Below, one piece after another: positions 14,607-21,890 of a stretch of DNA of 34,536 nt. Under the pieces are notes generated by a model. That model was not told the DNA's origin, made no database searches, and saw only the letters and a program-made list of their open reading frames with translations. The stretch is from Actinomycetes bacterium (GTDB lineage: Bacteria > Actinomycetota > Acidimicrobiia > Acidimicrobiales > RAAP-2), in contig JAKAFH010000015.1 of the NCBI GenBank assembly GCA_021818025.1, positions 1-34,536 on the forward strand. Direction: 5' to 3'. The stretch's first letter is position 1, and the number at the start of each line of letters is the position of its first letter. Both the position numbers and the translations under genes were made by a program.

Positions 14607-16943
14607 CTAGGGCCGTCGCGTGGTGAGCGTCGCTACCCGCGACGCGGGGCTCGGTCGGTGGGCGGCGACGTAGCGCACGATGACGTGGTACGTGGCGCCC
14701 GCGGCGAGGTGGTCGATGACGATCGCGGCGCCCCGGCGGGTCGCGCGGCGCCACGTGTGTCCGCCGTCGATCGAGTACTCAAAGACGCTCGCCGAGGCGG
14801 CGCCGGGCGCGCTCGTGAAGAGCTGCGCACCCGACACGAGCGGCACTACGCGCGAGATCGTCGGCGCCGCGAGCGGCGCGACCGATGGCGTCACGGTGAT
14901 CACCGTGTCGAGCAGCGTGGTGTTCTGGTAGTTCACCGTCACCGTCAGCGGACCGGGCTTGGAGCTCGAGACGCTCACCGACCCCACGCCGTTAGCGTTA
15001 GTAGTGACGGCGTAGGTCGCGCTGCCCGTGCCGGTGGTGCTCGAGGGGTCGGCGTTGAACAGCACCGTCCCGCCCGCCTCGCTCGCGGCGACCGACACCG
15101 ACGCGTCGGCCACGGGTCCACCCGCCTGATTGCGCAGGGCGAAGGACACGGTCGCAGTCGCGTTGGCGCGCAGCCGGCTCGTCGAGACCGAGGCCGTGCT
15201 CGCGCCGGCGTCAAAGGCGATGGGGCAGAGTCCGCTCAGGAAGGTGGTGGCGTTGGGGCTGCCCAGACCCGAAGCCATGTCGTACCCGGGACCCGCGCTG
15301 TAGACGCCGACGTTGAAGATGTCGTTGTTGCCCGTCGTCACGTCGTTGTAGCCCGTGGTGGCCATCGCGTAGAGCGCCGGGTTGATCAGCCCGAGGCGGC
15401 CGACGCCGCACTGCTGGGCGGCGACCGCGACGAGCGCGCTGACGAGCGGCGCGCCGATCGAGGTGCCGCCGATGCTCGACCAGCCCGAGCCGCAGTTCGA
15501 GCCGCAGTCGACGGCGCTCGTGCCGGTGAAGTATTGGATGAAGCCCGTCGACGGGTCGGCCATCACCGAGAGGTCGGGCACGAGGCGCATCGTCTCGCTC
15601 GACGAGATCCCCGGGGCGCTCTGCCACGGCGGGCGCGACCATAGCGAGGAGACCCCCCCGCCACCGGCGCCGCCGCCGCTGCTGCCCGAGTTCCACACGG
15701 TCTCGTTGAGTGGCGCGATGCTGTTCACGGTGAGCCCGCCGACCCCGGTGACCAGGGGCTGGGATGCGGGGTCGTCCACCGCGGGCGCGTTGGTGGTGAT
15801 GCCGGTGCAGTCCGAGGAGCCGCTGTCGCCCGAGGCGGCGACGACCGTCTGGCCCTGGGCCGCCATCTGCTCGAAGATCGCCTGCTCGGCGTTGACCGCG
15901 CCGTTGGGGTCCTGCTCGCAGGTGCCCCAGGACGTCGTGACGATCGAGGCGGTGTTGTCGTCAGCGATCTGCTGGTAGGCGTCGATCGGGCCCGCCGAGT
16001 TGTTCGGTGCCGCGTAGACCTCGATGGCGGCGCCCGGGGCGAGCACCGACGCCTCCTCGACGTCGAGGGTCGCCTCGTCGCTGTAGGCGCCGGTGGCGCC
16101 GCCGTCGACGTTGACGTTGGTGATCGTCGAGGTGAGGCCGTAGCACGAGTAGTAGGTCGCGAGGTCGCTCGGGCTGTACTTGCCGAGCTCGTAGACCGCG
16201 ATGGTCTGGCCCGCGCCGGTGATGCCGTTGGCCCAGGCCGTGCTGAGCCCGTAGAGCTGGGCCTGCTGCTGGGCGCTGTAGCCACCGAGCGAGTTCGGCG
16301 TGGTCGCGTCAGTCGACTGGCCGCCCGTCGCGCTCGCGCAGGTCGTCGGCGCGCTCGCGCCCGAGGCGCGCGACGACAGTGCCAGGGCGTGGGGAGTGAT
16401 GACGGTGGAGAGTCCCGCCACCGCGCGCACGTCGTGGGCGATCGGCGCGGGCAGTGTGGCGGGCGTCGTGAACTGGGCGGCGAGGTGCGTGGGCGTGCGC
16501 ACCGTCGCGACCGACGCCGCGAAGGCCCGGGCGATGTCGGTGGTCGATCCGCTCACCGGCAGGATGACGCGGCCGCGGCTCAACGCGCCCACGTGCAGGT
16601 GGAAGGAGGTGAAGTAGTCGCGCACCGCGCGCACGACGCTCGCGCGCGCGCCGAAGCGTGCGGCGAACTGGGCCGTGGAAAGGAAGTGCCGGTAGTTCGC
16701 CGACGCGGGGTTGGTGAGCTGCGCGAGGAACGTGGTCAGGGCCGCGTGGTCGGGTCCGGTGAGCGCGACGTCAAAGGAGGTGGTGATCGGTCCGGTGACG
16801 GTCGTGAGCGTGGCCGGCAGGGTCACGGGCCGAGCGACGACGACGCGGGCCTGAGCGCCACCGGCGCTCGCGAGCGGCACGAGTCCGGCGGTGACGGCGA
16901 GCGCGAACGCCGCGATCGGCGCGAGGGGGGATCGAGGGTTCAC
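14607..16943 (-). CDS. secreted S53 (sedolisin/kumamolisin-type) serine peptidase
   Basis: 778-aa exported endopeptidase of the serine-carboxyl family, typically active at acid pH. Order of parts: signal peptide (about 1-32), activation prodomain (about 40-195, with the NYRHFLSTAQFAARFG motif), catalytic domain (about 215-575), then Ig-like/fibronectin-like C-terminal domains (about 585-778). Catalytic residues are visible as E290 and D294 (DEATLDVEE), oxyanion D373 (SGDSGSSD) and S495 (GGTSIGAP). The Ca site is GYDMASGLGSPN. GTG 16943 follows TAGGCT by 6 nt (leaderless). Its own prodomain implies autoactivation outside the cell. It precedes the secreted glycoside-hydrolase-like gene by 68 bp. 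Confidence 0.94.
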   Translation of the reverse strand: MNPRSPLAPIAAFALAVTAGLVPLASAGGAQARVVVARPVTLPATLTTVTGPITTSFDVALTGPDHAALTTFLAQLTNPASANYRHFLSTAQFAARFGARASVVRAVRDYFTSFHLHVGALSRGRVILPVSGSTTDIARAFAASVATVRTPTHLAAQFTTPATLPAPIAHDVRAVAGLSTVITPHALALSSRASGASAPTTCASATGGQSTDATTPNSLGGYSAQQQAQLYGLSTAWANGITGAGQTIAVYELGKYSPSDLATYYSCYGLTSTITNVNVDGGATGAYSDEATLDVEEASVLAPGAAIEVYAAPNNSAGPIDAYQQIADDNTASIVTTSWGTCEQDPNGAVNAEQAIFEQMAAQGQTVVAASGDSGSSDCTGITTNAPAVDDPASQPLVTGVGGLTVNSIAPLNETVWNSGSSGGGAGGGGVSSLWSRPPWQSAPGISSSETMRLVPDLSVMADPSTGFIQYFTGTSAVDCGSNCGSGWSSIGGTSIGAPLVSALVAVAAQQCGVGRLGLINPALYAMATTGYNDVTTGNNDIFNVGVYSAGPGYDMASGLGSPNATTFLSGLCPIAFDAGASTASVSTSRLRANATATVSFALRNQAGGPVADASVSVAASEAGGTVLFNADPSSTTGTGSATYAVTTNANGVGSVSVSSSKPGPLTVTVNYQNTTLLDTVITVTPSVAPLAAPTISRVVPLVSGAQLFTSAPGAASASVFEYSIDGGHTWRRATRRGAAIVIDHLAAGATYHVIVRYVAAHRPSPASRVATLTTRRP

Positions 16944-16949
16944 CAGCCC

Positions 16950-16955
16950 AGCCTA
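16950..16955 (-). promoter_or_regulatory. -10 box of leaderless S53 peptidase promoter
   Basis: TAGGCT on the minus strand ends 6 nt before GTG 16943. Confidence 0.55.
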
Positions 16956-16987
16956 GAAAACTCGCCGCGCGCCCGACGCGCAGCGCC

Positions 16988-17500
16988 TCAACTTTCGTCA
17001 GGTACCACGAACCCCGCGGCGGCGTAGCGCGTGCGCAGGTCCCCGCACTCGGCGCAGATCGACGGCGGGACGACGCCAAAGCGCATCAGCTGGCCGAAGA
17101 TCGCACAGCCCACGCAGTATCCAAAGAACCCCTCGAGCGACGCCGCGCCGATCAGCGGCACGAGGATCCAGCGCGCGGTCGACCAGCCCACGCTCAGCCA
17201 CACCGCGCTCGTCACGAGCGTGAGGACCGCGCCGATGCCCTGGGCGAAGCGCTTGGGCGGACCGGGCACCTCGCGGCGCCAGGCCGTGAGCCGGGGCCCG
17301 GCCACGCGGGTCGCGAACTGGCCGAGCGGTGAGAGCGTCGGACCGGTGAGCACCCGCGCGACGAACCCGTAGGTGAGTGGCACCATCAGCCAGCGCACGT
17401 CGCCCACCAGCGCGACCAGTGCCATCGCGACGACGCCGAGGGCGACGGTGCGCGCCGCCGCGTCGTTGACCGGGTTGGGGAACGAGAGCAACCGCTTCAT
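16988..17500 (-). CDS. DUF4395 membrane protein with two CxxC motifs
   Basis: 170-aa protein of the DUF4395 family, predicted to have four hydrophobic segments (about 15-33, 35-50, 88-106 and 110-128). The loop and tail carry paired cysteines: YCVGCAIFG near 128-136 and SICAECGD near 147-154. In other actinobacteria DUF4395 genes are often found near thioredoxin-like and sulfurtransferase genes. That association is from general knowledge, and the function is undefined. ATG 17500 has a TAGGAT box ending 7 nt upstream. It lies 37 bp downstream of the TSUP transporter gene on the same strand, consistent with a shared sulfur-related job. Confidence 0.82.
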   Translation of the reverse strand: MKRLLSFPNPVNDAAARTVALGVVAMALVALVGDVRWLMVPLTYGFVARVLTGPTLSPLGQFATRVAGPRLTAWRREVPGPPKRFAQGIGAVLTLVTSAVWLSVGWSTARWILVPLIGAASLEGFFGYCVGCAIFGQLMRFGVVPPSICAECGDLRTRYAAAGFVVPDES

Positions 17501-17507
17501 CCCACAA

Positions 17508-17513
17508 ATCCTA
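17508..17513 (-). promoter_or_regulatory. -10 box of leaderless DUF4395 promoter
   Basis: TAGGAT on the minus strand ends 7 nt before ATG 17500. Confidence 0.5.
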
Positions 17514-17537
17514 GTGGAATAGTCAACAATTCGCCAC

Positions 17538-18311
17538 TCACACCGCGAGTGCGAGGTGCACGGTCGTGACCGCGCCGATCGCGACGATCAGCCAGCGCAC
17601 CGTGGCCGGCCGCAGCCGCCGGATGACCACCGTGCCGAGCCACCCGCCGACCAGGGTTCCCACGAGGATCATGTAGATGGCCTCCTGGGCGAGGTGGCCC
17701 CGGACGAGAAAGACCACGGCGGCCACCACGTTGATGATCAGCGACAGGAGGTTGCGCAGCCCCTGGAGCTCGCCGAGCTCGAGGGGCAGGGCCACGGCCA
17801 TGATCGCGAGCAGCATGATCCCCAGTCCCGCGCCGAAGTAGCCGCCGTAGATCGAGGCGAGAAAGATCCCCACGAACAGGACCCGCCGGCGCGAGGGGTG
17901 GTGGTGGTCGAGGTGCGCGAGGCGCGCGGTGATCCGCGGCGAGAGGGCGTAGACGATCGTGGCGGCGCCGATCAGCCACGGCACGACCGACTCGAAGGCG
18001 CGCGAGGAGCCGAGCAGCAGCAGGGCGGTGCCCACGAGCGTGCCGGCCAGGCAGACCGGGGCGAGCGTGGCGACGATAGACGAGTGGCGCCGGATCTCGG
18101 TGCGAAACCCCCGGATGCCGCCGAAGTAGCTTGGCACGACCCCGACCGTGGAGGAGACGTTGGCCTGCAGGGCCCCCACGCCCAGGGCGAGCATCGTCGG
18201 GAAGGTGATGAACGTGCCCCCACCGGCGATTCCATTGGCCACGCCCGCGGCCACCCCGGCGATGAGATAGGTCACGAGCCGCCACGGCAGCGCGAGGGTG
18301 ACCGAGAGCAT
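17538..18311 (-). CDS. TSUP (TauE/SafE) family anion transporter
   Basis: 257-aa polytopic membrane protein of the sulfite exporter TauE/SafE family, with about eight hydrophobic helices. The two half-repeats each begin with the family-typical glycine-rich helices: GVANGIAGGGTFITFPTML at about 25-43 and GGYFGAGLGIMLLA in the second half. Family members move sulfite, sulfonates or other organic anions; the substrate is not decided here. ATG 18311 is chosen over GTG 18320 because the TAGAGT -10 box (18324-18319) would overlap the GTG and leaves 7 nt before the ATG. It is divergent from the NUDIX gene and followed by DUF4395. Confidence 0.9.
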   Translation of the reverse strand: MLSVTLALPWRLVTYLIAGVAAGVANGIAGGGTFITFPTMLALGVGALQANVSSTVGVVPSYFGGIRGFRTEIRRHSSIVATLAPVCLAGTLVGTALLLLGSSRAFESVVPWLIGAATIVYALSPRITARLAHLDHHHPSRRRVLFVGIFLASIYGGYFGAGLGIMLLAIMAVALPLELGELQGLRNLLSLIINVVAAVVFLVRGHLAQEAIYMILVGTLVGGWLGTVVIRRLRPATVRWLIVAIGAVTTVHLALAV

Positions 18312-18318
18312 CCTCCCC

Positions 18319-18324
18319 ACTCTA
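18319..18324 (-). promoter_or_regulatory. -10 box of leaderless TSUP promoter
   Basis: TAGAGT on the minus strand ends 7 nt before ATG 18311. It decides the start codon. Confidence 0.5.
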
Positions 18325-18387
18325 CGAAGCCGGGTGGACTTTCTCGGCGTGCGCGATGGAATACCGTGGGAGGCATCGTGCGTGCCC

Positions 18388-18393
18388 TACCGT
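18388..18393 (+). promoter_or_regulatory. -10 box of leaderless NUDIX promoter
   Basis: TACCGT ends 7 nt before GTG 18401. Confidence 0.45.
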
Positions 18394-18400
18394 TAGCGAC

Positions 18401-18865
18401 GTGTACCTCATGACCGGCGAGCTGATCGTCCCGCGCGACGCGCCGAGCGACTTGATTCGCGCGGCCGGTGGCATCATCATGCGCGTCACCGCCACGGGGC
18501 ACACCGAGATCGCGTGCATCTACCGTGAGTCGCGCGGCGACTGGACCTTCCCCAAGGGCAAGCTCGACGGGAACGAGACCTTCGAGCAGGCCGCGCTGCG
18601 TGAGGTGCTCGAAGAGACCTCCATGCACTGCCGGGTGGTGCGCTTCATCGGCACGACGAACTACACGCACCGCAAGGGTCGACCCAAGATCGTCGCGTAC
18701 TACCTCATGGTCGTCGACGGTGGCGACTTTACGCCCAACGAGGAGGTCGACGACCTCGTCTGGCTGCCGATGGAGCGCGTGCGCGAGCACCTCACCTGGG
18801 ACCGCGACCAGGAGCTGTTCGACCTCGCCGTCGCCATGCCCGAGATCCGCTCGCTGGCGTCCTAG
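18401..18865 (+). CDS. NUDIX hydrolase
   Basis: 154-aa pyrophosphohydrolase. The Nudix box is visible as GKLDGNETFEQAALREVLEE followed by TSM; it matches Gx5Ex7REUxEExGU except that the late glycine is serine. The substrate (nucleotide, diadenosine polyphosphate or similar) is unknown. The flanking GRPKIVAYYLMV and ELFDLAVAMPEI segments resemble the MutT/Ap4A-type group. An upstream in-frame ATG at 18356 is possible, but GTG 18401 is preferred because TACCGT lies 7 nt before it. It is divergent from TSUP. Its TAG stop abuts the TAA stop of the convergent solute-binding gene with no base between. Confidence 0.9.
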   Translation: MYLMTGELIVPRDAPSDLIRAAGGIIMRVTATGHTEIACIYRESRGDWTFPKGKLDGNETFEQAALREVLEETSMHCRVVRFIGTTNYTHRKGRPKIVAYYLMVVDGGDFTPNEEVDDLVWLPMERVREHLTWDRDQELFDLAVAMPEIRSLAS

Positions 18866-19768
18866 TTAGGGCTTGATCGTCGGGACCTGGGTGTAGTCGC
18901 CGAGCCAGCGCTTGGTGAGCGACGCGATCGTGCCGTTGGCGCGCAGCGTGGCCAGCGCCAGGTCCACGCAGCCCACCAGGGGGTTGCCCTTCTGGAACAC
19001 CAGGGAGTAGTGGTCGCCGGTCGAGGGGAACTGCCCGACCACGGTGGCGAATGGGTTGCCACTGGCGTCCACGAGCTGCGAGGTCGTCATGTAGTTGCCC
19101 GTCGGGGTGTCGATGACGAGCGCGTCGATCGCGCCGCTCTTCAGCGCCGCGACGAGTGCTGCCATCGTCGAGTACGACTGGGTCGCCGTTCGCGGGTGGA
19201 TGTAGCGGGTGATATAGGCGAGCCCCGGCGTGCCGGCGAGGTCGCCGTAGCGGTACGTGCGCAGCTGGGCCGGCGAGTGGTTCGTGACGATCGGGTTGGT
19301 GGTCAGCGCGACGATCGCCTGGTGGACGTCGTAGTACGACGAGGAGAAGCTGACGTCCCTCGCGCGGGCCTTGACGTAGGTGATCTCGTTCGCGTCGAAG
19401 TCGAAGGCCTTCTTGCCCGCGGCGTAGCTCGACGCGTAGGGCGCGACGACCCAGCTGACGTCGTGGCGCGCGATCCCCAGTTGGCTCGCGACGGCGTAGA
19501 CCACGCCGGCCTCGTAGCCCTGGCCGTTGGCGGGGTGGTTCTGGACGTACCACGGCGCGGACACCGGGTTGTCCGTCGCGACGGTGAGGTGCCCGCGGGC
19601 GTACTCGAGCGTGGGCATCTCGACCCGGCAGTTGGCGAGTCGCGATGCGCTCGAGGTGGTTGCCCCGGCCGGCGCCGCGACCGGCGCGCCGAGGGCGACG
19701 ACCAGCGCCAGCGCCAGCGCCCGCGGCGCGATTCGTCCGTGCGACGACGAATTGCGTTGACGGTGCAT
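18866..19768 (-). CDS. family 3 extracellular solute-binding protein, orphan
   Basis: 300-aa exported binding protein of the amino-acid ABC transporter type (SBP_bac_3). The signal peptide is about residues 1-36 (RIAPRALALALVVALGAPVAAPAGA) and lacks a lipobox cysteine, so the protein is probably released or held otherwise rather than lipidated. The ligand domain begins at LTVATDNPVSAPWYV and includes AGKKAFDFDANEITY, a hinge near PIVTN, and SGAIDALVIDTPTG. No permease or ATPase gene is nearby. ATG 19768 has a TACAAT box ending 9 nt upstream, and an inverted repeat at 19791-19811 covers the -35 position. Ligand unknown. Confidence 0.87.
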   Translation of the reverse strand: MHRQRNSSSHGRIAPRALALALVVALGAPVAAPAGATTSSASRLANCRVEMPTLEYARGHLTVATDNPVSAPWYVQNHPANGQGYEAGVVYAVASQLGIARHDVSWVVAPYASSYAAGKKAFDFDANEITYVKARARDVSFSSSYYDVHQAIVALTTNPIVTNHSPAQLRTYRYGDLAGTPGLAYITRYIHPRTATQSYSTMAALVAALKSGAIDALVIDTPTGNYMTTSQLVDASGNPFATVVGQFPSTGDHYSLVFQKGNPLVGCVDLALATLRANGTIASLTKRWLGDYTQVPTIKP

Positions 19769-19777
19769 GGTTGCACG

Positions 19778-19783
19778 ATTGTA
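19778..19783 (-). promoter_or_regulatory. -10 box for solute-binding protein gene
   Basis: TACAAT on the minus strand, 9 nt before ATG 19768; the best consensus match in the window. Confidence 0.5.
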
Positions 19784-19790
19784 CTTCGCA

Positions 19791-19811
19791 GTGACGTTTT
19801 TTGACCGTCAC
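19791..19811. promoter_or_regulatory. inverted repeat, possible operator
   Basis: GTGACG and CGTCAC arms of 6 bp are separated by 9 nt that include a T6 run. The repeat spans the -35 position of the solute-binding gene promoter and lies 46 bp before the tRNA -10 box. It could be a repressor site or a weak hairpin. Confidence 0.35.
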
Positions 19812-19856
19812 GGCCGTGCCCGTCGGGCTCGCTGCGCCCCCGCAAGACGCACGTTG

Positions 19857-19862
19857 TAGGAT
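19857..19862 (+). promoter_or_regulatory. -10 box for tRNA-Ser(GCT)
   Basis: TAGGAT ends 10 nt before the tRNA 5' end, placing the transcript start about 3 nt before the mature end. Confidence 0.45.
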
Positions 19863-19872
19863 GGTTGGACTT

Positions 19873-19966
19873 GGAGAGGTGGGTGAGTTCGGTTTAAACC
19901 ACATTCCTGCTAAGAATGCGGCCTGTTAACGCGGGCCCGAGGGTTCAAATCCCTCCCTCTCCGCCA
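19873..19966 (+). tRNA. tRNA-Ser(GCT), CCA encoded
   Basis: Class II tRNA. The acceptor stem GGAGAGG pairs with CCTCTCC at 19956-19962, followed by discriminator G and an encoded CCA. The anticodon arm CATTC-CTGCTAA-GAATG gives anticodon GCT, which reads AGC/AGU serine codons. The T arm is GAGGGTTCAAATCCCTC, and the long variable arm is typical of tRNA-Ser. A perfect 13-bp hairpin begins 2 nt after the CCA. Unlike the tRNA-Ser(TGA) at 8434, the CCA end is in the DNA. Confidence 0.97.
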
Positions 19967-19967
19967 C

Positions 19968-19996
19968 CGACACCGAGCGCCCAGCGCTCGGTGTCG
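19968..19996 (+). terminator. 13-bp perfect hairpin between tRNA-Ser and rimO
   Basis: The arm 19968-19980 (CGACACCGAGCGC) pairs perfectly with 19984-19996 (GCGCTCGGTGTCG) around a 3-nt CCA loop. There is no U tract downstream. It sits 2 nt after the tRNA CCA and 17 nt before the rimO start, so it may end the tRNA transcript, guide 3' processing, or lie in the rimO leader. Confidence 0.6.
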
Positions 19997-20013
19997 CTAT
20001 CTGAGGAGACAGG

Positions 20014-21318
20014 GTGCGGTACTTCATCGAGACGTTGGGGTGCCCCAAGAACCACGTCGACTCCGAGAAGCTGGCCGGCCTGCTCATCACCCAGGGTTAC
20101 GAGCCAACCGAGCGGATCGACGAAGCGGACCTGGTCGTCGCCAACACGTGCGCCTTCATCGAGGCCGCCCGCGAGGAGTCGGTGGACACGGTGCTCGAGC
20201 TCGCCGAGCGCAAGCGCGACTCGGCCCGCCTCGTCGTGACCGGCTGCATGGCCGAGCGCTACGGCGACGAGCTCGCCGCCGCCCTGCCCGAGGTCGACCT
20301 GGTGGCCGGCTTCGGCCAGAGCCTGATCCCGGGCCCCACGCCGACCCCGGTGACCCTGGCCAAGCGCCCGACGTCGGACTTTGACCTGCTGAACCTGCCG
20401 CGCCCGCGCACGACGTCGCCCTGGGCCTACGTGAAGATCGCCGAGGGCTGCGACCGGCGCTGCGGCTTCTGCGCGATCCCCACCTTCCGCGGCGACCAGC
20501 GCTCGCGCTCGACCGAGGAGATCGTCGCCGAGGCCCGCGGCCTCGCCGCGGGCGGTGTGTCCGAACTCGTGCTCATCGCCCAGGACCTCGCGAGCTGGGG
20601 CCACGACCGGCGCCGCGCGGGGCGCGGCGAGCCCGTCGAGGCGCTCGACGACGGCGACCGCCAGCCGCTCATCGGGCTGACGCGAGCCCTGTCGGCCGAG
20701 GTCGAGCGCGTGCGGCTGCTCTACCTGTACCCGTCGGGACTGACGCCCGGGCTCATCGAGGCGATCGTCGAGACCGGCGTGCCCTACTTCGACCTCTCGC
20801 TGCAGCACTCGTCGCGGCCGCTGCTGCGGGCCATGCGCCGCTGGGGTGACGGCTCGAGATTCCTCGAGCGCATCGCCGCGATCCGCGCGATGGCCCCCGA
20901 GGCGACGTTCCGCTCGTCGTTCATCCTGGGCTACCCCGGCGAGACCGAGGACGACCAGCGCGACCTCGTCGCCTTCATCGAGGCGGCCCAGCTCGACTGG
21001 GCGGGCTTCTTCACCTTCTCGCCCGAGGAGGGAACGATGGCGGGGAGTCTCGACGACCAGGTCCCCCACGAGCTCGCGCTCGAGCGCCTGCGCGAGGTGA
21101 GCGAGATCCAAGACGCCATCACGGCCCGGCGCCGCGACGCGATGGTCGGCCGACGACTGCGCCTGCTCGTGGACGCGCCCGGCGTCGCGCGCAGTGTGCA
21201 CGAGTGCCCCGAGATTGATGGCATTGTGATAGTCGACCCATCGTTACCGGTGGGCACGCTCTTCGACGGCGAGGTCGTCGCGAGTCGCGGGACGGATTTG
21301 GAGGCGGTGCCGGTATGA
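20014..21318 (+). CDS. rimO: ribosomal protein uS12 methylthiotransferase RimO
   Basis: 434-aa radical SAM methylthiotransferase that adds a methylthio group to the conserved aspartate of ribosomal protein S12. The N-terminal MTTase domain holds the auxiliary 4Fe-4S cysteines C10 (TLGCPKN), C46 (ANTCAF) and C78 (TGCMAE). The radical SAM motif is CDRRCGFC with C146, C150 and C153. The TRAM domain is at the C terminus (about 370-430). RimO rather than MiaB is indicated by TLGCPKN, ILGYPGE and the overall length. GTG 20014 has a GAGGAGA ribosome site at 20003-20009. It overlaps pgsA by ATGA. Confidence 0.94.
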   Translation: MRYFIETLGCPKNHVDSEKLAGLLITQGYEPTERIDEADLVVANTCAFIEAAREESVDTVLELAERKRDSARLVVTGCMAERYGDELAAALPEVDLVAGFGQSLIPGPTPTPVTLAKRPTSDFDLLNLPRPRTTSPWAYVKIAEGCDRRCGFCAIPTFRGDQRSRSTEEIVAEARGLAAGGVSELVLIAQDLASWGHDRRRAGRGEPVEALDDGDRQPLIGLTRALSAEVERVRLLYLYPSGLTPGLIEAIVETGVPYFDLSLQHSSRPLLRAMRRWGDGSRFLERIAAIRAMAPEATFRSSFILGYPGETEDDQRDLVAFIEAAQLDWAGFFTFSPEEGTMAGSLDDQVPHELALERLREVSEIQDAITARRRDAMVGRRLRLLVDAPGVARSVHECPEIDGIVIVDPSLPVGTLFDGEVVASRGTDLEAVPV

Positions 21319-21890
21319 CCACCGGGCAACGAACGTACGGCGAGACCGCGCTGCTGACGCCGGCGAACATGATGACGGCCTTCCGGCTGCTCGTCGCGCC
21401 GGTCTTCATCTACCTGATCGTCGTGCACCGGATCTCGTGGTGGACGACGATCGTCGGTTTCCTCGCGGCCGCGTCGGACTACTTCGACGGCATCGTCGCG
21501 CGCCGCCACGGCACGACGCGCTCGGGCGCGTTCCTCGACCCGCTGGCCGACAAGGTCCTCGTGCTCGGGGCGCTCTACGCGCTGATCCTCGCCCGACCGC
21601 ATGGCCTCACCTCCTTCGTCATTCCGGCCGCGATCATCACCGTGCGCGAGGTGTGGATGAGCGTCTACCGATCCCGCGCCGCGCGTCGGGGCATCTCGAT
21701 CCCGGCGAGCAAGCTCGCCAAGTGGAAGACCTTCGTCCAGGACTGGGCGATCGCGTTCTGCGTGATCCCGGTCTTCGCGCACGACCCGATCATCGGTGAG
21801 GTCACGATCTGGGCGGCGTCGGCGATGACGATCTACACCGGGTGGCAGTACTACACCGAGGGTCGGCGATTGGCGGGCCGTGCGCGTTGA
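21315..21890 (+). CDS. pgsA: CDP-alcohol phosphatidyltransferase, probable phosphatidylglycerophosphate synthase
   Basis: 191-aa membrane enzyme that condenses CDP-diacylglycerol with an alcohol, most likely glycerol-3-phosphate. The CDP-OH-P signature is visible as SDYFDGIVARR...GAFLDPLADK at about residues 55-79, with all four metal aspartates (D-x2-DG-x2-AR ... G-x3-D-x3-D). The spacer between AR and G is 7 residues, one fewer than the usual 8. Hydrophobic helices flank the motif at about 15-36, 42-55, 83-100, 140-156 and 158-175. The ATG overlaps the rimO stop (ATGA) and its 3' end overlaps cinA by 11 bp. The rimO-pgsA-cinA order supports pgsA. Confidence 0.9.
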   Translation: MTTGQRTYGETALLTPANMMTAFRLLVAPVFIYLIVVHRISWWTTIVGFLAAASDYFDGIVARRHGTTRSGAFLDPLADKVLVLGALYALILARPHGLTSFVIPAAIITVREVWMSVYRSRAARRGISIPASKLAKWKTFVQDWAIAFCVIPVFAHDPIIGEVTIWAASAMTIYTGWQYYTEGRRLAGRAR

